Of a stretch of DNA of 64,000 nucleotides, positions 25,169-34,475 are shown in pieces (position 1 is the stretch's first letter; each line of letters opens with the position of its first letter). The stretch lies in the NCBI RefSeq assembly GCF_042263505.1, contig NZ_JBHKFI010000002.1, forward strand, positions 186,001 through 250,000. The letters are read 5' to 3'. The position numbers and the translations under genes are program-made. Below the pieces are notes generated by a model. The model ran no database searches. It worked only from the letters and a program-made list of their open reading frames with translations, and was not told the origin of the DNA. This stretch comes from Bacillus_BE sp042263505 (GTDB taxonomy: Bacteria; Bacillota; Bacilli; Bacillales; Cytobacillaceae).

Positions 25169-25858
25169 ATGCTGGGAATATTATCCGCAGGTATAGCTCC
25201 TGGGTTAGCGTTATTAAGCTATTTTTATTTAAGAGACCAATATGAATCTGAACCTATCCCAATGGTCTTTAGAACCTTTATTTTTGGTGCTTTACTTGTT
25301 TTTCCAATCATGTTTATCCAGCATGTTTTAAATACAGAAAACCTGCTGAATTCAAATATAATAAATGCTTTCTTATCGACCGCTACATTAGAGGAATTTT
25401 TTAAATGGTTTATCCTTTTTTACACGGCATACCAACATGTTGAATTTGACGAGCCTTATGATGGTGTGGTTTATGGCGCATCTGTTTCATTAGGATTTGC
25501 TACCGCAGAAAATATTCTATACCTTGTTTCCAATGGTTTGGGATTTGCTCTTGGCCGAGCGTTACTGCCTGTATCTAGTCATGCTCTATTTGGAGTCATT
25601 ATGGGCTATTATATGGGAAAAGGGAAATTTACGTCAAAGTCAAGAAGTACATGGCTGATTTTATCATTAGTCATTCCTATTCTTCTTCATGGTGTTTATG
25701 ATTATATTATTATTGCAATTGAGCATTGGCTGAATTATATATTACCGTTTATGGTTTTCTTATGGTGGCTCGGATTAAAAAAAGTGAAAAGCGCCCGGGT
25801 CTTAAGTGCCCAATATGCAAGAAAACAAATTGGAATACAAAAAACCCTTCATTTATAA
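25169..25858 (+). CDS. prsW: Intramembrane protease PrsW
   Basis: A 229-residue polytopic membrane protein with the PrsW catalytic motifs EEFFKW, SSHALFGVIMGY and LLHGVYDYI. In B. subtilis PrsW makes the first cut in the anti-sigma factor RsiW and so activates SigW; sigW is not in this window. ATG 25169 (MLGILSAGIAPG) is preferred because AAGAGG precedes it and family members begin there. An ATG 39 bp upstream lacks a ribosome site. The stop codon lies in the loop of its own terminator. Confidence 0.93.
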   Translation: MLGILSAGIAPGLALLSYFYLRDQYESEPIPMVFRTFIFGALLVFPIMFIQHVLNTENLLNSNIINAFLSTATLEEFFKWFILFYTAYQHVEFDEPYDGVVYGASVSLGFATAENILYLVSNGLGFALGRALLPVSSHALFGVIMGYYMGKGKFTSKSRSTWLILSLVIPILLHGVYDYIIIAIEHWLNYILPFMVFLWWLGLKKVKSARVLSAQYARKQIGIQKTLHL

Positions 25859-25876
25859 AAAATGGAGGGTTTTGTT
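25841..25876 (+). terminator. Terminator overlapping the 3' end of prsW
   Basis: AAAACCCTTCATT and AATGGAGGGTTTT form a stem. The ascending arm lies within the last codons of prsW and the TAA is in the loop, so coding and termination signals share bases. Confidence 0.78.
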
Positions 25877-25987
25877 TTGGAAATTTTAAAAGGATGATAA
25901 AAACAGGACAAGAATCTTGCATAAAAATCCATCTACTACAAAAAATAGGTTTACTGTTAAAAAGATTTGCATCTGGGGGTTAAATAT

Positions 25988-26899
25988 ATGACATTAAAAT
26001 ATTTGAAAGTTTTGATTATTGTTACTCTTTGTATTTTGATTCTCCCTTTTCGCCCTTTTGAACAAAGAGCAAGTGCGTTTTCAAATCAAGTCATTCAGCA
26101 AGGTGCAACAGGAGATGATGTGATTGAATTACAAGCAAGATTACAATATTTAGGATTTTTTACTGGGAAAATAGATGGAGTATTTAGTTGGAGAACGTAT
26201 TGGGCATTAAGAAACTTTCAATATGAATTTGGTTTACCTATTGATGGACTCGCAGGTGCAACCACAAAGGCAAAATTAGTCAAAGCGTCAAAATATAATA
26301 AGCAATATGTCATGAATCAGATTGCGAAGGGTAAATCATTCACACATTATGGAGGAATGGATTTAGCAAAACAAAGTAAACAGCCAGCAAATAAGAAATC
26401 AGCTCCTGTGAAAAAGCCAACTTCAAAAGCTAAAACAAAGCAAAGCCCAACGAACCCACCATCTCAGGCTAGAACAAATGCTAATCCTAAGTCGAAGGCA
26501 TCAGCAGCAAAGGGTGCCACAGCAGCAAATGTCCCAAATGGGTTCTCTCAAAACGATATACGACTAATGGCCAATGCTGTTCACGGGGAGTCGCGTGGAG
26601 AGCCATATATTGGGCAGGTTGCAGTAGCTTCCGTTATTTTAAATCGAGTGCAAAGTGCCTCTTTCCCTAATACCGTTTCTGGTGTCATTTTTGAGCCAGG
26701 TGCCTTTACAGCTGTAGCAGATGGTCAAATTTGGTTGACTCCAAATGAAACATCCAAAAAAGCCGTTTTAGATGCCATCAATGGCTGGGACCCAACAGGT
26801 GAGGCGATTTATTACTTTAATCCAGATACAGCAACGAGTGCTTGGATTTGGGGAAGACCACAAATAAAACGGATTGGAAAACATATTTTTTGTAAATAG
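25988..26899 (+). CDS. sleB: Spore cortex-lytic enzyme SleB
   Basis: A 303-residue lytic transglycosylase active on spore cortex during germination. It has an N-terminal signal peptide (VLIIVTLCILILPF), a peptidoglycan-binding domain (QQGATGDDVIELQARLQYLG), a Lys/Ser/Pro-rich linker and a C-terminal hydrolase_2 catalytic domain with the Glu of AVHGESRGEPYIGQVAVASV. ATG 25988 follows GGGGG; a TTG seven codons upstream has no ribosome site. It forms an operon with ypeB 13 bp downstream. In B. subtilis the pair is made in the forespore under sigma-G. Confidence 0.96.
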   Translation: MTLKYLKVLIIVTLCILILPFRPFEQRASAFSNQVIQQGATGDDVIELQARLQYLGFFTGKIDGVFSWRTYWALRNFQYEFGLPIDGLAGATTKAKLVKASKYNKQYVMNQIAKGKSFTHYGGMDLAKQSKQPANKKSAPVKKPTSKAKTKQSPTNPPSQARTNANPKSKASAAKGATAANVPNGFSQNDIRLMANAVHGESRGEPYIGQVAVASVILNRVQSASFPNTVSGVIFEPGAFTAVADGQIWLTPNETSKKAVLDAINGWDPTGEAIYYFNPDTATSAWIWGRPQIKRIGKHIFCK

Positions 26900-26912
26900 T
26901 GAGGTGATTGAT

Positions 26913-28262
26913 TTGTTAAGAGGAATATTGATTGCAGTGTTAGTATTAGGAATTGCTGGAACAGCCTTTTGGGGATATCAAGAACATCGTGAAAAAAATG
27001 CCGTCCTGCTTAATGCGGAAAATAATTATCAGAGAGCCTTTCATGACTTAACGTTTCAGATGGATCTATTAAATGATAAGATTGGGACAACTTTAGCGAT
27101 GAACTCTAGAAGCTCCCTATCTCCTTCTCTTGCAGAGGTTTGGAAAATAACCTCTGAGGCTCATAGTGATGTTGGCCAGCTTCCGCTTACCCTTTTACCC
27201 TTTAATAAAACAGAAGAATTTTTGGCGAACATTGGTGATTTTAGCTATAAGGCGGCAGTAAGAGATTTAGATAAGGAGCCGCTTACCGATAAGGAGTACT
27301 CCACTTTAAAAAAGCTCTATAGCCAATCGGCGGATATTCAAAGTGAGCTTAGAAATGTTCAACATTTAGTTCTAAAAAATAATTTACGCTGGATGGATGT
27401 AGAGCTGGCTCTTGCAACAGGTAAAGAAGCAAAGGATAACACGATTATCGATGGATTTAAAACAGTCGAACAGACCGTTCAAAGCTTTGGTAATACAGAG
27501 TTAGGGGTTACAATGGTAGATATGAAAAAAGAGGATGATCATTATAAATATTTAAAAGGGAAAGATATTACGAAAAAATCAGCCGTAGCGATGGCGAAGA
27601 AATACGCTGTCTTAGGTTCTAATGTCAATGTTCAAGTTACAGAAAACGGAAAAGGATCTGATTTCGGGTTTTATAGCATTTCCATCCAAAACAAATCATC
27701 AAAGGCAGAAGCAAATATGGATATCACGAAAAAAGGTGGTTATCCAATCTGGTTTATTCTATCCCGAGATGTAATGAAGCAAAATATTAGTTTAAATGAT
27801 GCAAGCAATAATGCTGCGAAATTTTTAACTCAAAATAATTTCAAGTCCTTAGTTCCTTTTGAAAGTGCTCAATATGATCATATTGGAGTCTTCACCTTTG
27901 TAACAGAACAGGATGAGGTAAGAATTTATCCTGAGTCCATCAAAATGAAAGTGGCACTTGATAATGGAAAAATTATTGGGTTTTCAGCGGAGGATTATTT
28001 AAAAACCCATCATTCACGAAAAATAGGTAAACCAAAGATTTCGAAAGATCAAGCAAGAAAAGAGATAAACCCAAAACTTAAGGTAATGGAAGATCGACTT
28101 GCTGTCGTCGTGAACAATCTAAATAAAGAAGTTCTTTGCTATGAATTTTTGGGCACATTAGGTGATGATACTTATCGTATTTTTATTAATGCAACTTCTG
28201 GCATTGAAGAAAAGGTTGAAAAACTGGATAATGCAGAACCAATATATGAGAATGCGGTATAA
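26913..28262 (+). CDS. ypeB: Germination protein YpeB
   Basis: A 449-residue protein with an N-terminal membrane anchor (GILIAVLVLGIAGTAFWGY), a helical middle region and C-terminal PepSY-type repeats (about residues 190-440, for example ISKDQARKEINPKLKV). YpeB holds SleB in dormant spores and is needed for cortex lysis. The start is TTG 26913, with GAGGTGATT a few bases upstream; this matches the family N terminus MLRGILIAVL and gives near-standard length. It is co-transcribed with sleB. Confidence 0.95.
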   Translation: MLRGILIAVLVLGIAGTAFWGYQEHREKNAVLLNAENNYQRAFHDLTFQMDLLNDKIGTTLAMNSRSSLSPSLAEVWKITSEAHSDVGQLPLTLLPFNKTEEFLANIGDFSYKAAVRDLDKEPLTDKEYSTLKKLYSQSADIQSELRNVQHLVLKNNLRWMDVELALATGKEAKDNTIIDGFKTVEQTVQSFGNTELGVTMVDMKKEDDHYKYLKGKDITKKSAVAMAKKYAVLGSNVNVQVTENGKGSDFGFYSISIQNKSSKAEANMDITKKGGYPIWFILSRDVMKQNISLNDASNNAAKFLTQNNFKSLVPFESAQYDHIGVFTFVTEQDEVRIYPESIKMKVALDNGKIIGFSAEDYLKTHHSRKIGKPKISKDQARKEINPKLKVMEDRLAVVVNNLNKEVLCYEFLGTLGDDTYRIFINATSGIEEKVEKLDNAEPIYENAV

Positions 28263-28294
28263 GAGAGGGACATAACAGTTCCTTTCTTTTTTTC
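28263..28294 (+). terminator. Probable terminator of sleB-ypeB
   Basis: GAGAGGGAC and GTTCCTTTCT can pair with G-U contacts, followed by a long T run. The stem is imperfect. Confidence 0.5.
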
Positions 28295-28390
28295 TTATGA
28301 AGAAGATTCTTTGAGCATTGTATTGCTCCTGCTTAAGAGACATGTCATAATTAGGGTGCAAATTGTAATTAAAGAAAGAATGTGGGAAAC

Positions 28391-29050
28391 ATGATAAAAA
28401 TAGGGGATATCATTACGTTAGAATTAAAATATTCAGATAAATTCGAGAAATATAGATGTAAACTAGTTGAAAAACAAGGGGAAAATCTGTATATTGATTA
28501 TCCGACTAATAATGAAACGAATAAAACGGCCTTTCTCATGGATGGGACTCAATTAAAATGTACCTTTCTGGATCATAACGGGACAGTATATTTATTCGAA
28601 TCTGAGGTATTGGGAAGAGTTAAGCAAAATATTCCCATGCTCAAGTTATCCTTTCCCGGTGAAGACCATTTAGTGAAAATACAGCGCAGGCAATTTGTAC
28701 GCATTGAAACTCCTGTTGATATTGCGATTCATCCAAAGGATAAGGAATTTCCTGCTTTTACAGCTATTTCAGAAGATATTAGTGCAGGTGGTACCGCTAT
28801 CATAATCTCTAATAAGACGAAGCTAAAGCAAGGAATGAATGCCTTTATATGGTTAGTGTTACCCATGCAAAATGGTGATTATCATTATATGAAGCTTGAA
28901 AGTAAGGTAGTTCGAATCATTCCTATTAGTGAGATAAGCTGCAAAATATCGATACAATTTATGAACGTTCAGCCCCATGAACGTCAGATTCTTCTTCGCT
29001 TTTGCTTTGATCGGCAGTTAGCATTAAAGAAAAAAGGTGTTGAAATGTAG
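28391..29050 (+). CDS. ypfA: PilZ-domain c-di-GMP receptor (YpfA/MotI/DgrA)
   Basis: A 219-residue protein with an N-terminal YcgR-like domain (about residues 1-90) and a C-terminal PilZ domain. The c-di-GMP contacts are visible as RRQFVRIE (RxxxR) and DISAGG (DxSxxG). In B. subtilis this protein binds c-di-GMP and restrains flagellar rotation. ATG 28391 (MIKIGDIITLEL) is preferred over GTG 28382; neither has a strong ribosome site. It lies between ypeB and ypfB, as in B. subtilis. Confidence 0.88.
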   Translation: MIKIGDIITLELKYSDKFEKYRCKLVEKQGENLYIDYPTNNETNKTAFLMDGTQLKCTFLDHNGTVYLFESEVLGRVKQNIPMLKLSFPGEDHLVKIQRRQFVRIETPVDIAIHPKDKEFPAFTAISEDISAGGTAIIISNKTKLKQGMNAFIWLVLPMQNGDYHYMKLESKVVRIIPISEISCKISIQFMNVQPHERQILLRFCFDRQLALKKKGVEM

Positions 29051-29100
29051 CATAAAATTAGCAAAATCTTCCGATAATGAAAGTAAAAACGGAGATGGCC

Positions 29101-29280
29101 ATGAAAACCTTTGAAAAAATTATTATAAAAATGATCATGATTCAATTCATTTTCTTAATGGTTGCCCAGATTATTTTTCATCATTTTCACCAATTTCCAG
29201 AATTACAAAAACTGACTCAGTATGAAGGAGTAGGGAAAAATAACTTTACTGATTTTTTAGAAACCTTAAGCAGAAAATAG
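29101..29280 (+). CDS. ypfB: Small membrane protein YpfB (DUF5359-like)
   Basis: A 59-residue protein with one N-terminal hydrophobic helix (IIIKMIMIQFIFLMVAQIIF) and a short polar tail. Position between ypfA and cmk and size match B. subtilis YpfB; function unknown. ATG 29101 is chosen because GGAG lies 7-8 bp before it; an in-frame ATG 24 bp upstream has no ribosome site. Confidence 0.75.
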   Translation: MKTFEKIIIKMIMIQFIFLMVAQIIFHHFHQFPELQKLTQYEGVGKNNFTDFLETLSRK

Positions 29281-29309
29281 GCGGGAGAAATTCCTGCTTG
29301 TTTTTTTTT
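29281..29309 (+). terminator. Terminator of ypfA-ypfB
   Basis: GCGGGA pairs with TCCTGC (one G-U), then a long T run, directly after the ypfB stop. Confidence 0.75.
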
Positions 29310-29541
29310 GGAAAAATTGTTTTGAAAGGTGAAATTTTCGAATGGGATAAGAATTAAGGAAATTTCATAAGTTAATTGAGAGGAATTCACAATCATATGA
29401 TAAAATAATAGAAGGTACGGAAAAGAGAATTCCATTATTCAAATCCGCTTGCATATTTCATTAGCATTCAGTAATAACATTCGGAAGAAAATGAATCGCA
29501 CAAGGAATATGATTACAACATAGATGAATTTAGGAGGCATT

Positions 29542-30219
29542 ATGAAGAAAATATCAATAGCATTAGATGGTCCAGCAGCTGCAGGTAAAAGCACGGTCGC
29601 AAAAATTGTAGCAGAAAAACTATCGTATATATACATAGATACTGGAGCCATGTATCGGGCCATTACATACAAGGCAATAAGTGAAGGAGTTAACCTTGAA
29701 GATGAAACAAAGCTCATTAATCTACTAAATGACACAAAAATTGAACTCTTTCCAAGTGACCAGGGTCAATTAGTATATCTTAATGGTCAAAATGTAACAG
29801 CTGAAATTAGAACTCCGAAAGTCACCAATTCTGTTTCGATTGTGTCCAAACACCGTCTTGTACGTAAAGAAATGGTTAAAAGACAGCAAAGTCTCGCAAA
29901 AGGCGGCGGTGTCGTGATGGATGGTAGAGATATCGGGACACATGTTCTTCCCTCTGCAGAGGTGAAGGTCTTTATGCTTGCAAGTGTGGAGGAACGCGCT
30001 TTGAGACGGCATCAAGAGAATTTGCAAAAAGGCTATCCATCAGATTTAGAAAGAATTAAAGAAGATATTGCAACCCGTGACAAAATTGATTCAGAAAGGG
30101 AAGTTGCTCCACTTAAGAAAGCGGAGGATGCAATCGAAATTGATACAACTTCTTTAACGATTGAAGAGGTTGTAAACAATATCATTGCATTAGCGAAGGA
30201 AAGGATCGGATCATTTTGA
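29542..30219 (+). CDS. cmk: Cytidylate kinase
   Basis: A 225-residue nucleoside monophosphate kinase that phosphorylates CMP and dCMP. It has the P-loop IALDGPAAAGKSTVAK, the CMP-site segment YIDTGAMYRAIT, MDGRDIGTHVLP and the lid region ERALRRHQEN. TAGGAGG lies 5 bp before ATG 29542; an upstream in-frame start is ruled out since it would place this site inside the gene. The TGA overlaps the TTG start of plsC. Confidence 0.96.
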   Translation: MKKISIALDGPAAAGKSTVAKIVAEKLSYIYIDTGAMYRAITYKAISEGVNLEDETKLINLLNDTKIELFPSDQGQLVYLNGQNVTAEIRTPKVTNSVSIVSKHRLVRKEMVKRQQSLAKGGGVVMDGRDIGTHVLPSAEVKVFMLASVEERALRRHQENLQKGYPSDLERIKEDIATRDKIDSEREVAPLKKAEDAIEIDTTSLTIEEVVNNIIALAKERIGSF

Positions 30220-30797
30220 CGTTTTACTCGTTTGCAAGAAACGTTGTTAATAGATTGTTAAAACCTATTTACCGATTTGATGTAAGAGGAATCGAAAATT
30301 TTCCAAAGGAAGGTGGGGTTCTCGTCTGTACGAATCATATTGATAACTTGGACCCTCCAGTTGTTGGGATAACGGCACCGCGCCCCATCCATTTTTTTGC
30401 TAAAGAGGAATTGGCGCATATTCCCATTTTAGGGAAGGTGATATTGAATTTAAATATCGTTCCTGTAAAAAGAGGTATGAGCGACCGCGAAGCATTACGG
30501 AAGGGATTGGCTGTTTTAGGAGAGGGGAAGGTGCTTGGATTATTTCCCGAAGGTCATAGAAGTAAGACTGGGGAATTAAACAAAGGGCAAGCAGGTGCAG
30601 GGTTCTTTACATTGCGTTCTGAAGCCTTAGTTGTTCCTTGCGCTATTATTGGCCCATATAAAGCTTTTAAAAGATTGAAAGTCATATATGGGAAGCCAAT
30701 TGATATGAGTGAGTATCGGGCTCGTAAGGCATCTGCCAAAGAGGTTACCGAGGTTATTATGGCAGAAATAAAAAAGCTAATAGATGAGAATCGTTAG
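30216..30797 (+). CDS. plsC: 1-acyl-sn-glycerol-3-phosphate acyltransferase
   Basis: A 193-residue membrane-associated acyltransferase that makes phosphatidic acid from lysophosphatidic acid. The catalytic block is CTNHIDNLDPP (NHx4D form of the family motif), followed by VPVKRG and LGLFPEGHRSKTGE. It starts at TTG, overlapping the cmk stop by 4 bp (TTGA), with AAGGATCGGA upstream, so translation is probably coupled to cmk. As I recall, B. subtilis does not have plsC between cmk and ypfD, but other bacilli do. Confidence 0.9.
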   Translation: MTFYSFARNVVNRLLKPIYRFDVRGIENFPKEGGVLVCTNHIDNLDPPVVGITAPRPIHFFAKEELAHIPILGKVILNLNIVPVKRGMSDREALRKGLAVLGEGKVLGLFPEGHRSKTGELNKGQAGAGFFTLRSEALVVPCAIIGPYKAFKRLKVIYGKPIDMSEYRARKASAKEVTEVIMAEIKKLIDENR

Positions 30798-30964
30798 AAT
30801 ATTTCTTGCTTGACAAAATAAAGCTTTTGTAAGAAGTTAGTAAAAAGGGCAAAATAAAGTTAGCTTAATTAAATAAGCAATTCGTATTTAAAAGTGAAAC
30901 TCACAATCATCATAGGGAATCATTGCTGGTATTTCGATTGTCATTGGATTAAGGAGGAATACAT

Positions 30965-32101
30965 ATGTCAGAAGAAATGAATTCAGTAGAAGTAAAAAAT
31001 TTTGAAGTTGGTGAACATGTTTTAGGAACTGTAACTAAAATTGAAGAAAAACAAGTTATCGTGAGTGTACCTGATAGCAAGCTTGATGGCATTATCCCAA
31101 TCAGTGAACTTTCTAGCCTGCATGTAGAAAAAGCAGCGGACGCAGTTACAGAAGGCGAACAATTAGAGCTAGTTGTCACAAAGGTTGAAGAGGATGCCTT
31201 AATTTTATCTAAACGAAAAGTAGATGCAGAAAAAGCATGGAATGAATTGCAAGTGAAATTTGAAAATGGAGACATATTTGAGGCGGAAATTAAAGATGTT
31301 GTCAAGGGTGGTTTGGTTGTCGATTTAGGAGTTCGCGGCTTTGTACCTGCATCTTTAGTAGAAGCTCATTTTGTTGAAGATTTTTCCAATTATAAAGGGA
31401 AGAACCTTTCCTTAAAAATCGTAGAATTGGACCGTGAAAAGAATCGCTTAATTCTGTCCCATCGTGCTGTAATCGAAGAGGAAAAAGGAAAACAAAAACA
31501 AGCCTTAATCGACTCTTTAGAACCAGGTCAGGTTCTTGAAGGAACCGTTCAAAGAATTACTAACTTTGGTGCATTTGTGGATATTGGCGGTGTGGATGGT
31601 TTGGTTCACATTTCTCAATTATCCCATGAACATGTTGAAAAACCTTCAGATGTGGTTGAAGAAGGACAGAAAGTACAGGTTAAAGTTTTAAATGTTGATC
31701 GCGATCATGAACGGATTTCATTGTCTATTAAAGAAACCTTGCCTGGACCTTGGGCCAATATTTTAGAGCGTACCCCTAAAGGTTCCATTCTAGAAGGGAC
31801 TGTTAGAAGACTTGTATCATATGGTGCATTTGTCGAACTATTCCCTGGAGTTGAAGGTTTAGTGCATATTTCCCAAATCTCTCATAAGCATATTGGAACT
31901 CCGCATGAAGTGTTAAAGGAAGGCCAAGTGGTTAAGGTAAAAGTACTTGATGTAAATGAACAAGAACAACGTATATCATTAAGCATTAAAGAATTGGAAG
32001 AAAAAGAATCAGATATTCCTTCAGATTACCAAATGCCGGAAGAATCTAAAGGATTTCAACTAGGGGAAATGATTGGGGATCAGCTTAAGAACTTAAAATA
32101 A
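30965..32101 (+). CDS. rpsA: 30S ribosomal protein S1 homologue (YpfD)
   Basis: A 378-residue RNA-binding protein with four S1 domains, at about residues 12-85, 98-168, 184-255 and 268-342 (for example VLEGTVQRITNFGAFVDIGG and ILEGTVRRLVSYGAFVELFP). The six-domain form of E. coli S1 is longer; four domains are usual in bacilli, where the gene is not essential. AAGGAGG precedes the ATG. It follows cmk-plsC, and a leader of about 160 bp separates it from plsC. Confidence 0.93.
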   Translation: MSEEMNSVEVKNFEVGEHVLGTVTKIEEKQVIVSVPDSKLDGIIPISELSSLHVEKAADAVTEGEQLELVVTKVEEDALILSKRKVDAEKAWNELQVKFENGDIFEAEIKDVVKGGLVVDLGVRGFVPASLVEAHFVEDFSNYKGKNLSLKIVELDREKNRLILSHRAVIEEEKGKQKQALIDSLEPGQVLEGTVQRITNFGAFVDIGGVDGLVHISQLSHEHVEKPSDVVEEGQKVQVKVLNVDRDHERISLSIKETLPGPWANILERTPKGSILEGTVRRLVSYGAFVELFPGVEGLVHISQISHKHIGTPHEVLKEGQVVKVKVLDVNEQEQRISLSIKELEEKESDIPSDYQMPEESKGFQLGEMIGDQLKNLK

Positions 32102-32118
32102 TTGCGGTGATTGTAAGA

Positions 32119-33180
32119 ATGTCAAGATCGAAGCGAAAATGGGAGCATATTCAACATGCGCTATCAACCGGTCAAAAGCGATTAAATGGATTTGAAGATA
32201 TAGCTTTTGTCCATCAAAGCCTACCTGATTCTTCTGTAAATCTTGTAAGTTTAAATACAAAAATTGGCGAGCTTTCTTTGAGTTCGCCAATTTTAATTAA
32301 CGCCATGACCGGTGGCGGTGGAGAAAGAACAAAACAGATTAATCGAAATTTAGCAGAAGTGGCAAAAGTTACTGGTGTCGCTCTTGCTGTTGGTTCTCAA
32401 ATGTCAGGATTAAAGGATCCTTCTGAAGTTGAGACTTATAAAGTCATAAGAGAAGTCAATCCAAAAGGCCTGATTTTTGGAAATTTAGGTAGTGAGGCAA
32501 CTGTCGAGCAGGCTAGAAAAGCGATTGAGATGATTGAAGCAAATGCTTTGCAAATTCATTTGAATACGATACAAGAGCTAACGATGCCTGAAGGAGATCG
32601 CAATTTTATTGGAGCTCTCACTCGAATTGAAAAAATGATTCAACAAATCGAGATACCGGTTATTGTGAAGGAAGTCGGTTTCGGAATGAGCCGGGAAACC
32701 GTTCAACTTCTTCAATCAATAGGGGTAACAGCCATTGATATTGGCGGATTTGGTGGAACGAATTTTGCCGAGATTGAAAATAAACGAAGAGAAAAATCTC
32801 TAAGCTTTTTCAATGAATGGGGTATCCCAACGGTTGTCTCAATTATTGAAGCAAACGAAGATAGTCATGAAATCGATATTATCGGTTCTGGAGGTCTCCA
32901 ATCAAGCCTTGATATTATAAAAGCATTAGCGCTTGGGGCTAATGCAACGGGTTTAGCTGGTTATTTCCTAAAAGTGCTAGTGAAAGAAGGAATGGAATCA
33001 TTAATCAAGCAAATTGAACAAACTCATCAGGAGCTGATGATCATCATGACAGCTCTCGGGGCAAAATCAATTCAAGAATTGAAAAACATTCCGCTTGTTA
33101 TTTTTGGTGATACCCATCATTGGCTAAATGAACGAGGCATCGATACGAAAAAATTCAGTCAAAGAAGTAATATAAAGTGA
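32119..33180 (+). CDS. fni: Isopentenyl-diphosphate delta-isomerase, type 2
   Basis: A 353-residue FMN enzyme interconverting isopentenyl and dimethylallyl diphosphate, which supplies the heptaprenyl chain made by hepS/hepT at 42-44 kb. TIM-barrel motifs are visible: INAMTGGGGERT, GLIFGNLGSEATVEQA, IDIGGFGGTNFAEIE and GSGGLQSSLDIIKALALGA (FMN phosphate site). ATG 32119 has GCGGTGA upstream and gives the family length; the GTG 12 bp earlier overlaps that site. Confidence 0.94.
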   Translation: MSRSKRKWEHIQHALSTGQKRLNGFEDIAFVHQSLPDSSVNLVSLNTKIGELSLSSPILINAMTGGGGERTKQINRNLAEVAKVTGVALAVGSQMSGLKDPSEVETYKVIREVNPKGLIFGNLGSEATVEQARKAIEMIEANALQIHLNTIQELTMPEGDRNFIGALTRIEKMIQQIEIPVIVKEVGFGMSRETVQLLQSIGVTAIDIGGFGGTNFAEIENKRREKSLSFFNEWGIPTVVSIIEANEDSHEIDIIGSGGLQSSLDIIKALALGANATGLAGYFLKVLVKEGMESLIKQIEQTHQELMIIMTALGAKSIQELKNIPLVIFGDTHHWLNERGIDTKKFSQRSNIK

Positions 33181-33209
33181 AAAAAGCTCTCACATAGAGA
33201 GCTTTTTTC
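33181..33209. terminator. Bidirectional terminator between fni and ypzI
   Basis: AAAAAGCTCTC and GAGAGCTTTTTT form a near-perfect stem flanked by A and T runs, so it serves both converging genes. Confidence 0.85.
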
Positions 33210-33213
33210 ATTA

Positions 33214-33357
33214 TTAACTATAATGTGAATCGTTTAATTTGCGAGCTTCTTCTGGACTTTGCAGTTTAGTTGCTCCAGGATAGTGAAGAGCTTGATCTCT
33301 ATCTGATTCAACTTGGCCACTATTTTTAAGCTTTTTTTCTTGTCGATCTTTACCCAT
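33214..33357 (-). CDS. ypzI: Small hydrophilic protein YpzI
   Basis: A 47-residue, highly charged protein. It starts MGKDRQEKKLKNSGQVESDR and contains HYPGATKLQSPEEARK, which I recognise as the YpzI family of bacilli. GGGAGG lies about 10 bp before the ATG on the minus strand (GGGAGGTGTTTTATTTCATG), and the stop is followed by a terminator. The location between fni and yphA agrees with B. subtilis ypzI. Function unknown. The gene is easy to miss because of its length. Confidence 0.85.
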   Translation of the reverse strand: MGKDRQEKKLKNSGQVESDRDQALHYPGATKLQSPEEARKLNDSHYS

Positions 33358-33470
33358 GAAATAAAACACCTCCCATATAAATAAAATGACGCTTAATCGA
33401 AAAGTTTATACAGGGAAAGAGATTAAAGTACATAGCCCTGAGTCATAATGGAAATAATAGGAGGTGTCAT

Positions 33471-34079
33471 GTGGAAGGAATTTTATTTTATTGGGTTGGT
33501 TGGTTTTATTGGATTATCGTTACTTTTTTTGTCAGTAAAAATAATATGAACAGAATGAAATTAGCCATCTGGCTTTTGCTTTGTATTATTTTTTCTATAA
33601 GGAGAATCGACCTTTTTTCTAGTTCATTTTCGCTTTCATCGTTTTTTATCATTCTTACTGTTTATTGTTTAGCTTCAAAATATTCCTGGAAAAAGAGACT
33701 CTATTTTCTGATTTCATCATTTATCGTCATGCTTTCCTATGTCAGTATGCTGATGTTCGAAATATTTGACCCGGTCTTATTGATATTTCCACGTGAATGG
33801 TTATTTCCATTGCTTTTAACATATTGTGTTTTTCTTATGTATAATGATACCAAAATGAGAATTTTGACACTTTTATCAGGGACGGTCCATGGAGAAATCC
33901 TATTTTCCTTTATTGTGAAAAAATTGACTTCTGGCTATACCGTTGGCTCCCTGTCCTATTTGGATGTAGTGGCCATCACCACTGCTTTTATTTTACTTTG
34001 GAATGGTATAGAAAAAACAGCTACTTATTTCAATCATCATTTCAGTCAAATAGAGAAGGAAAAGGAGAAGACATCTTAA
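33471..34079 (+). CDS. yphA: YphA-family membrane protein
   Basis: A 202-residue membrane protein with six or seven hydrophobic helices, very rich in Phe, Ile and Leu, with a charged C-terminal tail. It sits just upstream of der, as yphA does in B. subtilis; function unknown. The GTG start is supported by AGGAGGTG at a good distance. No known domain is visible. Confidence 0.8.
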   Translation: MEGILFYWVGWFYWIIVTFFVSKNNMNRMKLAIWLLLCIIFSIRRIDLFSSSFSLSSFFIILTVYCLASKYSWKKRLYFLISSFIVMLSYVSMLMFEIFDPVLLIFPREWLFPLLLTYCVFLMYNDTKMRILTLLSGTVHGEILFSFIVKKLTSGYTVGSLSYLDVVAITTAFILLWNGIEKTATYFNHHFSQIEKEKEKTS

Positions 34080-34205
34080 TCATTTATTTACCTTTAAACA
34101 TGAAAGTATAAGATTTTCATCAGTGGACCGTTTAAATGTTCCCATTGCTTGGAAGTTTTCTCTTTGGTAAGATATTTAAGTTAGTAAGCCTCATGAGTAT
34201 TTGAT

Positions 34206-34475
34206 TTTATCCCGCTCTTAACGGACATTTTGACTCCCACTTCAAGATTCTGAGAATACGAAGAAGATAAATGGGAGATCAACTGTCCGTAAAGGTCCGA
34301 TAAGTGAAATAAGATTTTTCTTTGGGCTTCAGCCCTTAGAAAAATCAATCAGGCTCTGCGTGACTAACCATCAGTGGGGGATGAATACCAGACTAAAAGC
34401 GCGACGTCATGTCGCAACGTCTGCACTAGCACGTCCTGTGCGTCGAAAACCCCTACTGATGGAAGTTTCACTTTA
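34206..34475 (-). repeat. Modular hairpin repeat element, copy 3 (inverted)
   Basis: A 270-bp copy of the element at 4761, in the opposite orientation. Read on the minus strand it has hairpin 1 with the insert (CGACGCACAGGACGTGC and a diverged GACGTTGCGACATGACGTCG), hairpin 2 and hairpin 3. It lacks the 60-bp block of copy 1. One arm of hairpin 1 has changed (CATCAGTAGGGG), introducing a mismatch. Its TCAAAATGTCCG ending is of the copy 1 sub-type. It fills most of the 550-bp gap between yphA and der. Confidence 0.87.
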
